Under the pieces are notes generated by a model that saw only the letters and a program-made list of their open reading frames with translations, did not search any database and had not been told where the DNA came from. From Amycolatopsis sp. WQ 127309 (lineage in GTDB: Bacteria; Actinomycetota; Actinomycetes; Mycobacteriales; Pseudonocardiaceae): 64,000 bases of DNA. The translations under genes and the position numbers were made by a program. Shown here in pieces: positions 18,218-25,769 of the stretch (position 1 is the stretch's first letter; every line of letters begins with the position of its first letter). The DNA is taken from the NCBI RefSeq assembly GCF_023023025.1, contig NZ_CP095481.1, positions 2,232,001-2,296,000 on the forward strand. Reading direction: 5' to 3'.

Positions 18218-19357
18218 ATGGAGGACGTGACCGCCACCCTGAGCAAGCCCGCCCTGAAGATCGGCCCGTACGAGGTCGATCCGCCGGTCGTGCTCGCACC
18301 CATGGCCGGGATCACCAACGTCGCCTTCCGGCAGCTCTGTGCCGAGTACGGCGCGGGGATCTACGTGTGCGAGATGATCACCGCGCGGGCCGTCGTCGAA
18401 CGGCACCCCGGGACCATGCACATGATGACCTTCGGCGAGCACGAAAAGCCCCGGTCCATGCAGCTCTACGGCGTCGACCCGAAGACCATGGCCGAAGCCG
18501 TCCGGATCATCGTCGGCGAGGGTCTCGCCGACCACATCGACTCCAACTTCGGCTGCCCGGTCGCGAAGGTGACGCGCAAGGGCGGCGGGGCGGCGCTGCC
18601 GTTCAAGCGGAAGCTGTTCGCCGACATCGTGCGCGAGTCCGCGGCCGCGGCCGGCGACGTCCCCTTCACCGTGAAGTTCCGCGTCGGCATCGACGACGAC
18701 CACCTGACCTACCTCGACGCCGGCCGCATCGCGGAAGCCGAAGGCGCGGCGGCCGTCAGCCTGCACGCGCGCACGGCGGCGCAGCGCTACTCGGGCCAGG
18801 CCGACTGGACGAAGATCACGGCGCTGAAGGAAGCCGTCACCACCATCCCGGTGCTGGGCAACGGCGACATCTTCTCCGCCGCCGACGCCCTGCGCATGGT
18901 CTCGGAGACGGGTTGCGACGGCGTCGTCGTCGGCCGCGGCTGCCTGGGCCGCCCGTGGCTGTTCGGCGAGCTGGAAGCGGCGTTCGCGGGCCGCCCGCTG
19001 CCGACCCCGCCGACGCTGGGCGAGGTGTCGCGAGTCCTGCGCCGCCACGCCGAGCTGCTCATCCAGCACGACGGCGAGACCAAGGCCCTGCGCGACCTGC
19101 GCAAGCACATGGCCTGGTACTTCATGAACTTCCCGGTCGGCGCCGAGCTGCGCCGCGGGTTCGCGATGGTGTCGGGCCTGCCGGAACTGGACGACCTGAT
19201 CGGCAGGCTGGACCACGACGCCCCGTTCCCAGCGAACGCCGACGGCCCGCGTGGGCGCCAGGGCTCCCCGGGCAAGGTCACGCTCCCCCACGGCTGGCTG
19301 AACGACCCGGACGACGACTGCGTCCCGGAAACGGAAGACATGCACTCCGGCGGCTGA
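18218..19357 (+). CDS. dusB: tRNA dihydrouridine synthase DusB
   Basis: A 379-residue FMN-dependent TIM-barrel enzyme that reduces uridine to dihydrouridine in the tRNA D-loop. It shows APMAGITN near residue 29, catalytic C113 in NFGCPVAKVTRKGGG, HARTAAQRYSG, and the FMN phosphate-binding GNGDIF...GRGCLGRPW. The C-terminal helical domain ends in an acidic tail. In M. tuberculosis the corresponding gene (Rv0823c) lies at the same edge of this syntenic block. The gene is divergent from the methyltransferase. Confidence 0.95.
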   Translation: MEDVTATLSKPALKIGPYEVDPPVVLAPMAGITNVAFRQLCAEYGAGIYVCEMITARAVVERHPGTMHMMTFGEHEKPRSMQLYGVDPKTMAEAVRIIVGEGLADHIDSNFGCPVAKVTRKGGGAALPFKRKLFADIVRESAAAAGDVPFTVKFRVGIDDDHLTYLDAGRIAEAEGAAAVSLHARTAAQRYSGQADWTKITALKEAVTTIPVLGNGDIFSAADALRMVSETGCDGVVVGRGCLGRPWLFGELEAAFAGRPLPTPPTLGEVSRVLRRHAELLIQHDGETKALRDLRKHMAWYFMNFPVGAELRRGFAMVSGLPELDDLIGRLDHDAPFPANADGPRGRQGSPGKVTLPHGWLNDPDDDCVPETEDMHSGG

Positions 19358-19368
19358 ATCAGAAGCTC

Positions 19369-20073
19369 TCAGCTCCTGACGAGCGCGGAAAGCAGCGCCG
19401 CCACGTCGAGGTTCTGGCCGGCCCGGATCTCCACGACCTGGTCCCCTCGGCGCAGTTGCAACGCGGCGTGGCGAGTCCGTGCCAGCCAGCTCGTCACCAG
19501 CTGAACCAGAACTTCGAGGTCGGGATCCGGCAGGTCGGCGATGCGGAGCCGCGTTCCCACCCGTGAGGCGCGCCATCGCTCAGGTGCTTTGTCACCGAGT
19601 TCGATCATCAGTCCGAACAGGTCACTGCTGTCCGTTCCAGCCAAGGCAACGATCTCGATGTCGGGTCCGGCGAGCGGGGAACCGAGCGCCGCGCGGCCGC
19701 CCTCAGTCACCTGCAACCCGGTTTCCGTTTCCGCCACGAGTCCGTCTCGCACCAGTTGATCGACGACTCCGCTCGTGGTCGGGCCGCTGCTCCCGACCCG
19801 CGCCGCCACGCGAGCGCGGGTTGGGGCCACTCCCGCATCTTCAAGCTCGACGATCGCGCGAAGAAACCCCTCCGGTATTCGGAGCAACGACGGGAACCTC
19901 ACGCCACCGCCCCCCGCACCCATGACGATCGATCTCGCGGCGGGTGCGTGATCCGGCGCCGCCGAGGCAACCTGGCGCACCCACTCCGGAGTGGTTCGCC
20001 CCAGCTTTTCGTCCAGCACCACGCGCAGCTGGGCGGCCGCGATGTGCTCCTCCGTGATGTCCATCGGATTCAC
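19369..20073 (-). CDS. winged-helix protein with EACC1-like C-terminus (hypothetical)
   Basis: A 234-residue protein. Residues 1-60 are helical (ITEEHIAAAQLRVVLDEKL). Residues 60-130 form a winged HTH (APTRARVAARVGSSGPTTSG, then LVRDGLVAETETGLQVTEGGRAAL). The last 60 residues (LVTSWLARTRHAALQLRRGD, then VVEIRAG and DVAALLSAL) resemble the effector-associated EACC1 tail seen in actinobacterial conflict-system proteins. I infer that match from the sequence pattern only. It overlaps the TM protein upstream by 4 nt, so the two form an operon. Function is unknown. Confidence 0.7.
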   Translation of the reverse strand: MNPMDITEEHIAAAQLRVVLDEKLGRTTPEWVRQVASAAPDHAPAARSIVMGAGGGGVRFPSLLRIPEGFLRAIVELEDAGVAPTRARVAARVGSSGPTTSGVVDQLVRDGLVAETETGLQVTEGGRAALGSPLAGPDIEIVALAGTDSSDLFGLMIELGDKAPERWRASRVGTRLRIADLPDPDLEVLVQLVTSWLARTRHAALQLRRGDQVVEIRAGQNLDVAALLSALVRS

Positions 20074-20408
20074 TCCGGCTCAGCGAGATCGTCGAGCAGC
20101 TTGTCCAGTACACGCCCCTGGAAGACGTCGAGCAACAGGCACTCGTCGCGCTGAGCGAGCTCGGACTGCGCGAGCTTGGCCAGCAGCTTCAAGCCGACGA
20201 CCCGTTTGGCCGGCAGGTCGTCGAGCGCGAGTTCCGACGCCCACACGAAGCGCCGCCACCACTCTTCGCGGCGAGCGGCGAGCTCACGCTGCTCGGTGGC
20301 CCGGTCGTTGCCGCGGACCGAGAAGCGGACTCCCACCACGGCCGCGCCTGCGGTCAGCACACCGGCGAGCAGGGACAGGCCGGCCTGTACCCAGGGATTC
20401 ACTGTCAC
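20070..20408 (-). CDS. small single-TM protein with cytoplasmic REEWWRRF helix
   Basis: A 112-residue protein. One membrane helix (residues 9-28) is followed by a long charged helical cytoplasmic region with REEWWRRFVWASELAL and an LLAKLAQSEL segment. I have seen this WW-containing pattern in many unannotated actinobacterial proteins, with no function assigned. It begins at GTG/ATG 20408 and is translationally coupled (4-nt overlap) to the winged-helix protein. Together they could be a membrane sensor and a transcriptional effector, which is inference. Confidence 0.7.
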   Translation of the reverse strand: MTVNPWVQAGLSLLAGVLTAGAAVVGVRFSVRGNDRATEQRELAARREEWWRRFVWASELALDDLPAKRVVGLKLLAKLAQSELAQRDECLLLDVFQGRVLDKLLDDLAEPE

Positions 20409-20545
20409 CTGCCGTCGTCGAAGCCGTGGCCTCGAATGCTAGCGAGTCAACGGCTTCGGAGACACCGGCGACCATGACATCTGTCAGCCCGAAGTCGTGG
20501 CGGACGGCATCCTTGCCTGGTCCTCCGCCGCGACAAGCTCTTGCC

Positions 20546-21205
20546 ATGACGAACTCCAGCGCTCCCGCCTCGCTCCTCAAGACGCTCGCCGTCGAGATCG
20601 CCCTGCCGACCGGGGTCTACTACGGGCTCCACTCGCTCGGGGCCAGCGTCTTCCTGTCGCTCGCCCTCAGCGGGGTCGTTCCCCTGGCGCGGACGCTCTA
20701 CCAGTTCGCCAAGGACCGGACGCTCAACGGTCTCGCGCTCGTCGTGCTGGTGACCAACGTCGTCGGGATGCTGCTGACCTTCGTCGCCGGGGACGCGCGG
20801 ATGATGATCGCCAAGGACTCGATCGGCAGTGGGATCACCGGGCTCGTCATCCTGATCTCCGCGTTCGGCGCGCAGCCGATCATGACCAAGGCGCTGCGCC
20901 CGTTCCTCACCCACGGCAAGGCCGACCACGAAAGCGCCTGGGAACGCCTCACCGGCAACCGCCGGTTCGAGACCGTCCTGCGTCGCGCCAGCTTCGTCTG
21001 GGGCATCGGCTTCATGCTGGAGAGCGCGGCTCGGGTCGTCGGTGCCTTCACGCTGCCCGTCGAGACCATGGTGTGGCTGAGCACCGTCCTGTTCATCGGC
21101 TCCTTCGCCGTGATCATGGTCGTGGCCGGGGCGATGAGCGCCGAGGCCGGCGAGATGGTCGCGAACGAGGCCAAGACGGACGACCGCACGCTCGTCGCCG
21201 CTTGA
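20546..21205 (+). CDS. VC0807-family membrane protein
   Basis: A 219-residue integral membrane protein with about six hydrophobic helices. It begins MTNSSAPASLLKTLAVEI and contains the family-like GLHSLGASVFLSLALSG, FAKDRTLNGLALVVL and SAFGAQPIMTKALRPFL. It resembles the VC0807/intracellular-septation-like family, for which no transport or enzyme activity is established. The frame is open far upstream, but ATG 20546 gives a normal N-terminus. It is probably monocistronic and precedes the GntR gene by 32 nt. Confidence 0.78.
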   Translation: MTNSSAPASLLKTLAVEIALPTGVYYGLHSLGASVFLSLALSGVVPLARTLYQFAKDRTLNGLALVVLVTNVVGMLLTFVAGDARMMIAKDSIGSGITGLVILISAFGAQPIMTKALRPFLTHGKADHESAWERLTGNRRFETVLRRASFVWGIGFMLESAARVVGAFTLPVETMVWLSTVLFIGSFAVIMVVAGAMSAEAGEMVANEAKTDDRTLVAA

Positions 21206-21245
21206 CCTGCGGAAACCACGGGTGTACAGGTGTGTACATGTACAC
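21202..21245 (+). promoter_or_regulatory. leaderless promoter with GntR autoregulatory palindrome over the start codon
   Basis: TTGACC (21202-21207), a 17-nt spacer and TACAGG (21225-21230) place the +1 at about the ATG (21238). A perfect 14-nt palindrome, GTGTACATGTACAC (21232-21245), spans that start codon, and an extra GTGTAC half-site lies at 21222-21227. GntR proteins bind GT/AC-rich palindromes, so direct autorepression of the whole operon is likely. Confidence 0.65.
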
Positions 21246-21930
21246 CAAGCGGGAGCAGCTGGTCGGCGATCTCTCCGACCTGATCCGGTCCGGGCGGCTG
21301 GCCCACGGCGATCGGCTGCCCGGCGAGAACCAGCTCGCGCTGCAGTACCAGGTCAGCCGCGGCACCGTCCGCAGCGCGCTCTCCGAACTGCAGCAGCTCG
21401 AGCTCATCTCCACCCAGGCCGGCGTCGGCTCGTTCGTCACCTTCGACGGCGTCCAGCTCGACCAGCGGCTCGGCTGGGCCCGCGCCCTGGCCGACGCCGG
21501 GGCGCCCGTCACCACCGAGCTGCTCGGCATCGAAGCCGTCGAAGACCAAGGCCTGCAAGAGGAATTCGGGCTGGACAGCTACGTCGCCGTCCGGCGGGTG
21601 CGGCGGGAACACGGGCGCGGGATCTCCCTCGAGACGGCGACCGTGCCCGCGATCGGGCCGCTGGCCGAACTCCCCGGAACCGGTCTCCGGGACGACTCCC
21701 TGACCAAGACGCTCGAAGCCGCCGGACTGGTCTCCACCGGCGGGGACCAGTGGATCAGCACCGAACGGCTCGACGCCTGCGCCGCCGGGCTCCTCGGCCG
21801 CGCCATCGGTGAGCTCTTCCTCCGCGCCGAGCGCACCTCGGTCGACGTCGAGGGCCGGCTCGTCGAACGCGTCGTCAGCCTCCTGGACCCCGACCGGTTC
21901 CAGTTCCACCTCACCTTCGGACACCGGTGA
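21238..21930 (+). CDS. GntR family (HutC-type) transcriptional regulator
   Basis: A 230-residue regulator. It has an N-terminal GntR winged helix (residues 1-65: LRSG-like LIRSGRLAHGDRLPGENQ, QVSRGTVRSAL, LISTQAGVGSFV) and a C-terminal UTRA ligand-sensing domain from about residue 80. It is first in an operon with ADP-ribosylglycohydrolase, PfkB, permease and hydrolase, each overlapping by 4 nt, so its ligand should be the imported compound or a metabolite of it. A palindrome across its own start codon supports autoregulation. Confidence 0.9.
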   Translation: MYTKREQLVGDLSDLIRSGRLAHGDRLPGENQLALQYQVSRGTVRSALSELQQLELISTQAGVGSFVTFDGVQLDQRLGWARALADAGAPVTTELLGIEAVEDQGLQEEFGLDSYVAVRRVRREHGRGISLETATVPAIGPLAELPGTGLRDDSLTKTLEAAGLVSTGGDQWISTERLDACAAGLLGRAIGELFLRAERTSVDVEGRLVERVVSLLDPDRFQFHLTFGHR

Positions 21931-22928
21931 CCGCGCGGGACCGGGCGCTCGGCGCGTTCACCGGGCTCGCCGTCGGCGACGCACTCGGGATGCCGACGCA
22001 GTCCATGTCCCGCGCCGCCATCGCCGCCGCCTACGGGCCGGTCACCGGGCTGCTCACCGCCGTCGCCGAGCAGCCGGTCGCGCCGTCGATGCCCGCCGGC
22101 TCGATCACCGACGACACCGAGCAGGCCATCCTGCTGGCCCGGCTGCTCATCGACGGCCGCGGCACCGTCGACCCGCGGGTCTTCGCCGACGCCCTGCTCA
22201 TCTGGGAGGCGGACATGGTCCGCCGCGGCTCCGCGGACCTGCTCGGCCCGTCGACGAAACGCGCGCTCTCCCGCCTCCAGGACGGCGTCCCGGCCGACGA
22301 AGCCGGCCGCACCGGGACCACCAACGGCGCCGCCATGCGCGTCACGCCGGTCGGCATCGCGACGCCGTCGGGGAACCTGCACGCCCTGGTCGACGCGGTC
22401 GTCGCGACCGCGCGCGTCACCCACAACACCAGCCTCGGCATCGCCGCCGCGGCGGCGGTCGCGGCCGCCGTCTCCGCCGGGGTCGACGGCGCGAGCCTGC
22501 CCGAAGCGCTCGACGCCGGCGAGCGCGCGGCCGTCGTCGGCGGGGAACGCGGGCACTGGGCGGCCGGCGGCGAGATCGCCGCCCGGATCCACTGGGCGCG
22601 CGGCTGGGTGCGGGGCATGACGCACGACGCCGTCGCCGACGCGGTCGCCGAGGTGATCGGGACGTCCGTGGCGTCGCAGGAGTCCGTCGTGGCCGCTTTC
22701 GCGCTGGCCGAAGCCATGGGCGACGACCCGGCCGCGGCGCTGCGCCTGGCCGCCGGGCTGGGCGGCGACACCGACACCGTCGCGGCGATCTGCGGGGCCA
22801 TGCTCGGCGCCGCGCACGGCGTCGACGCCATCCCGGCGGACCTCGCCGAGACCGTCCGCACCGTGAACCACCTCGACCTCGGGCCGCTGGTGGACGAGCT
22901 CCTCACCCTGAGACGGCGCGCGCGGTGA
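21927..22928 (+). CDS. ADP-ribosylglycohydrolase family protein
   Basis: A 333-residue all-helical dinuclear-Mg hydrolase. It has the N-terminal GLAVGDALGMPTQ, the metal-binding TDDTE (about residue 55) and the second metal motif GGDTDTVAAICGAMLGA (about residue 280). The family hydrolyses N- or O-glycosidic bonds of ADP-ribose conjugates and other ribosides. Because it sits with a sugar kinase and a nucleobase-type permease, I infer that it cleaves an imported riboside rather than protein ADP-ribosylation. GTG 21927 overlaps the regulator's stop (GTGA). Confidence 0.9.
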   Translation: MTARDRALGAFTGLAVGDALGMPTQSMSRAAIAAAYGPVTGLLTAVAEQPVAPSMPAGSITDDTEQAILLARLLIDGRGTVDPRVFADALLIWEADMVRRGSADLLGPSTKRALSRLQDGVPADEAGRTGTTNGAAMRVTPVGIATPSGNLHALVDAVVATARVTHNTSLGIAAAAAVAAAVSAGVDGASLPEALDAGERAAVVGGERGHWAAGGEIAARIHWARGWVRGMTHDAVADAVAEVIGTSVASQESVVAAFALAEAMGDDPAAALRLAAGLGGDTDTVAAICGAMLGAAHGVDAIPADLAETVRTVNHLDLGPLVDELLTLRRRAR

Positions 22929-23803
22929 CCGGGCGGCTGGTGCACACCGGACAGGTCGTGATCGACCTGGTCATGGCGGTGCCCACGCTGCCACCGCCGG
23001 GCGGCGACGTCCTGGCGTCTTCGACGAACTTGCTGCCTGGTGGCGGTTTCAACGTCATGTCCGCGGCCGCGCGCTCCGGCGCCCGGGTGCTGTACGCGGG
23101 CAGCCACGGCACCGGCGCCTTCGGCGACCTCGCCCGCGAAGCCCTTGCGCACGAAGGCATCCAGGTGGCCCACGAACCGACGCCGGACCTGGACACCGGC
23201 GTCGTCGTCGCGCTCGTCGACGCGACCGGCGAGCGCACCTTCGCAACCGGCACCGGCGCCGAAGGACGGCTGTACCCCGCACTTCTCGATCATGTCCACC
23301 CAAAGAGTGACGACGTCGTCTACGTCACCGGGTACAGTCTGTTGCACGAGATCAATCGAACTGCTCTCTTCGCTTGGCTGCCCCATCTGCCCGGCTCGAG
23401 GATTCTGTTCGACCCCGGCCCACTCATCGCCGAGCTTGATCTTGGAGCCCTCCGTGACACACTGTCCATAGTAGACATTCTCAGCTGCAACGCGTGCGAA
23501 GCCGAGGTCCTCGGCGAGCTGCCCTCGGTTGCCGTCGTCCGCGACGGCGCGAAGGGTTGCCGCGTCCACGAAAACGGCCGGACCGCGGAGGTCCCGGGCT
23601 TCCCCGTGGACGCCGTGGACACCAACGGCGCGGGCGACACGCATTGCGGCGTGCTGGCCGCGGAGCTGTTGCGCGGCAGTACCCTCCTCGACGCCGCCGT
23701 GCGTGCCAACGCGGCGGCCGCGCTTTCGGTGACCCGCCGGGGTCCGGCCACCGCACCGGACCGGGCGGCGATCGACCGCCTACTGACCAGGAACGAGCCA
23801 TGA
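22925..23803 (+). CDS. PfkB family carbohydrate (ribo)kinase
   Basis: A 292-residue ribokinase-fold sugar kinase. It has an N-terminal substrate motif LLPGGGFNVMSAAARSG and the C-terminal catalytic and anion-hole motif DTNGAGDTHCG (about residues 237-247, with the catalytic Asp in GAGD). It would phosphorylate the sugar released by the upstream glycohydrolase, likely a pentose. GTG 22925 overlaps the upstream stop by 4 nt. The middle (about 23290-23480) is visibly richer in A/T than its surroundings, which may mark a recombined segment. Confidence 0.9.
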   Translation: MTGRLVHTGQVVIDLVMAVPTLPPPGGDVLASSTNLLPGGGFNVMSAAARSGARVLYAGSHGTGAFGDLAREALAHEGIQVAHEPTPDLDTGVVVALVDATGERTFATGTGAEGRLYPALLDHVHPKSDDVVYVTGYSLLHEINRTALFAWLPHLPGSRILFDPGPLIAELDLGALRDTLSIVDILSCNACEAEVLGELPSVAVVRDGAKGCRVHENGRTAEVPGFPVDAVDTNGAGDTHCGVLAAELLRGSTLLDAAVRANAAAALSVTRRGPATAPDRAAIDRLLTRNEP

Positions 23804-25236
23804 CCACGACCGAACGCAAGCTCAAGATGGAGACCAACGGCCTCGACGTGATCGACGACGCCGAGCGCCGCGGCAGCCCGCGCGGGCTGTTCTGGCCGTG
23901 GTTCGGCGCGAACGTCTCGGTGCTCGGGCTGAGTTACGGCTCGTTCACGCTCGCGTTCGGCATCTCGTTCTGGCAGGCGCTGGTCGCCGGCGTCGTCGGG
24001 ATCGTCTTCTCGTTCCTGCTGTGCGGGTTCGTCGCGATCGCGGGCAAACGCGGGTCCGCGCCGACGATGCTGCTCTCGCGTGCGGCCTTCGGCGTCCGCG
24101 GCAACCGGTTGCCGTCGGCGATCTCGTGGATCCTCACCGTGGGCTGGGAAACCGTGCTCACGGCGCTGGCGACGCTGGCCACCGGGACCGTGGTCAAGCG
24201 GCTCGGCTGGGGTGACGGCACGGCGGCGAGCGTGATCGCGCTGGTCGTGGTCGCGGTGCTGATCGTCGGCGCCGGCGTGCTCGGGTTCGACGCCATCATG
24301 AAGCTGCAGACGTGGATCACCTGGATCACCGGCGTGCTCACGATCGTCTACGTGATCTTGGTGGCGGGTGACGTCCACTGGGACGCGGTCAGCGCGCTGC
24401 CGTCCGGCTCCGCGCAGCAGTGGATCGGCGCCCTGGTGTTCCTGATGACCGGCTTCGGCCTCGGCTGGGTCAACGCGGCTGCGGACTACTCGCGGTACCT
24501 GCCACGCTCGGCGTCCGGACGTGGCGTGATCGGCTGGACGACGTTCGGCGCGTCGGTCGCGCCGCTGGTGCTGCTGGTGTTCGGGCTGCTGCTGGCCGGG
24601 TCGTCGACCGACCTGAGCAAAGCGATCGGCCTCGACCCGATCGGCGCGCTGACGACGTTGCTGCCGCTGTGGTTCCTGGTGCCGTTCGCGATCGTCGCGG
24701 TGCTGGGCCTGGTCGGCGGCGCGGTGCTGGACATCTACTCGTCCGGGCTGGCGCTGCTCTCGGCCGGCGTGCGCGTGCCGCGGCCGATCGCGGCGCTCGT
24801 CGACGGCGTGCTCATGGTGCTCGGCACGGTCTACATCGTCTTCTTCAGCGACGGCTTCCTCGGGCAGTTCCAGGGTTTCCTGGTCACGCTGGGTGTCCCG
24901 GTCGCGGCCTGGTGCGGCGTGATGCTGGCGGACGTCCTGCTGCGCCGTCGCGACTACGCCGAGCAGGACCTGTTCGACCGGTCGGGTCGCTACGGAGACG
25001 TCCGGGTCGGCCCGATCGCGCTGATCGTGGTCGCGACCGCGCTCGGCTGGGGCCTGGTGACGAACACGTCCGCGGGCTGGCTGAACTGGCAGGGTTACCT
25101 GCTGGAACCGTTCGGCCTCGGCGGCCGCGACGGCTCGTGGGCGTTCGCCAACCTCGGTGTGCTGGTGGCGCTGGTGCTCGGGTTCGCCGTCACGCTGGCG
25201 ACAAAACGGCGGATCCGCGCTCAGGAGGCAGTGTGA
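23800..25236 (+). CDS. NCS1-family purine/cytosine permease
   Basis: A 478-residue cytoplasmic-membrane transporter with about 12 helices. It begins with a charged tail (ERRGSPRGLFWPWFGANVS), has GFGLGWVNAAADYSRYLPR in the middle (typical of NCS1 nucleobase permeases) and ends with a basic tail. It should import a nucleobase, nucleoside or related heterocycle with sodium or protons. ATG 23800 overlaps the kinase stop by 4 nt. It gives the operon its uptake function. Confidence 0.9.
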   Translation: MTTTERKLKMETNGLDVIDDAERRGSPRGLFWPWFGANVSVLGLSYGSFTLAFGISFWQALVAGVVGIVFSFLLCGFVAIAGKRGSAPTMLLSRAAFGVRGNRLPSAISWILTVGWETVLTALATLATGTVVKRLGWGDGTAASVIALVVVAVLIVGAGVLGFDAIMKLQTWITWITGVLTIVYVILVAGDVHWDAVSALPSGSAQQWIGALVFLMTGFGLGWVNAAADYSRYLPRSASGRGVIGWTTFGASVAPLVLLVFGLLLAGSSTDLSKAIGLDPIGALTTLLPLWFLVPFAIVAVLGLVGGAVLDIYSSGLALLSAGVRVPRPIAALVDGVLMVLGTVYIVFFSDGFLGQFQGFLVTLGVPVAAWCGVMLADVLLRRRDYAEQDLFDRSGRYGDVRVGPIALIVVATALGWGLVTNTSAGWLNWQGYLLEPFGLGGRDGSWAFANLGVLVALVLGFAVTLATKRRIRAQEAV

Positions 25237-25760
25237 AGTCGATCCTGGCGGTCATCGACCTGCAGAACATCTTCGCCGACCCGGCGAGCGAGTGGTTCAC
25301 CCCGCGCTTCGCGGAGGTGGTACCGCGAATCCACCGCCTGGTGAAGGCGTTCGGCGACGACGTCGTGTTCACCCGGTTCATCGCGCCGGCTCGCCCGGAA
25401 GGTGCGTGGAGGCAGTACTACGCGCAGTGGCCGTTCGCCTTGCAACCACCGGAGTCGCCGTTGTACCAAGTGATCCCCGAGTTCCAACCGGCGTCCACTG
25501 TGGACGCGACGACGTTCGGCAAGTGGAATCCACGCCTGGCGACCCGGGTGGGCGGCGCGCGCCTGGTGCTGGCGGGCGTGTCGACGGACTGCTGCGTGTT
25601 GTCGACAGCCTTGGCGGCGGCGGACGCGGGCGTCGCGGTCACGGTCGTCTCGGACGCGTGCGCGGGGGTCGACGACGAGAGCCACGCGAAGACGCTGGAT
25701 ATCCTGCGCCTGTACGGGCCGCTGGTGAAGGTGGCCACTTCGGAGGAGGTGCTCGGCTAG
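25233..25760 (+). CDS. cysteine hydrolase (isochorismatase/nicotinamidase family)
   Basis: A 175-residue alpha/beta protein. It carries the catalytic Asp in AVIDLQNIF (D9), a GVSTDCCVLSTAL loop with the nucleophilic Cys, and VVSDACAG after it. The usual catalytic Lys between these is hard to place (ATTFGKW may supply it). The family hydrolyses amides such as nicotinamide, or vinyl ethers. GTG 25233 overlaps the permease stop by 4 nt and has a strong AGGAGG site. Its place after riboside hydrolase, kinase and permease suggests deamidation of the released base (inference). Confidence 0.88.
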   Translation: MKSILAVIDLQNIFADPASEWFTPRFAEVVPRIHRLVKAFGDDVVFTRFIAPARPEGAWRQYYAQWPFALQPPESPLYQVIPEFQPASTVDATTFGKWNPRLATRVGGARLVLAGVSTDCCVLSTALAAADAGVAVTVVSDACAGVDDESHAKTLDILRLYGPLVKVATSEEVLG

Positions 25761-25769
25761 GCTCGACCG

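Noticed and set aside
17276..19576. A 766-codon minus-strand frame including the methyltransferase
   Set aside because: The N-terminal half is antisense to dusB, with low-complexity Arg/Gly/Ala composition. Only the final 274 codons match a protein family.
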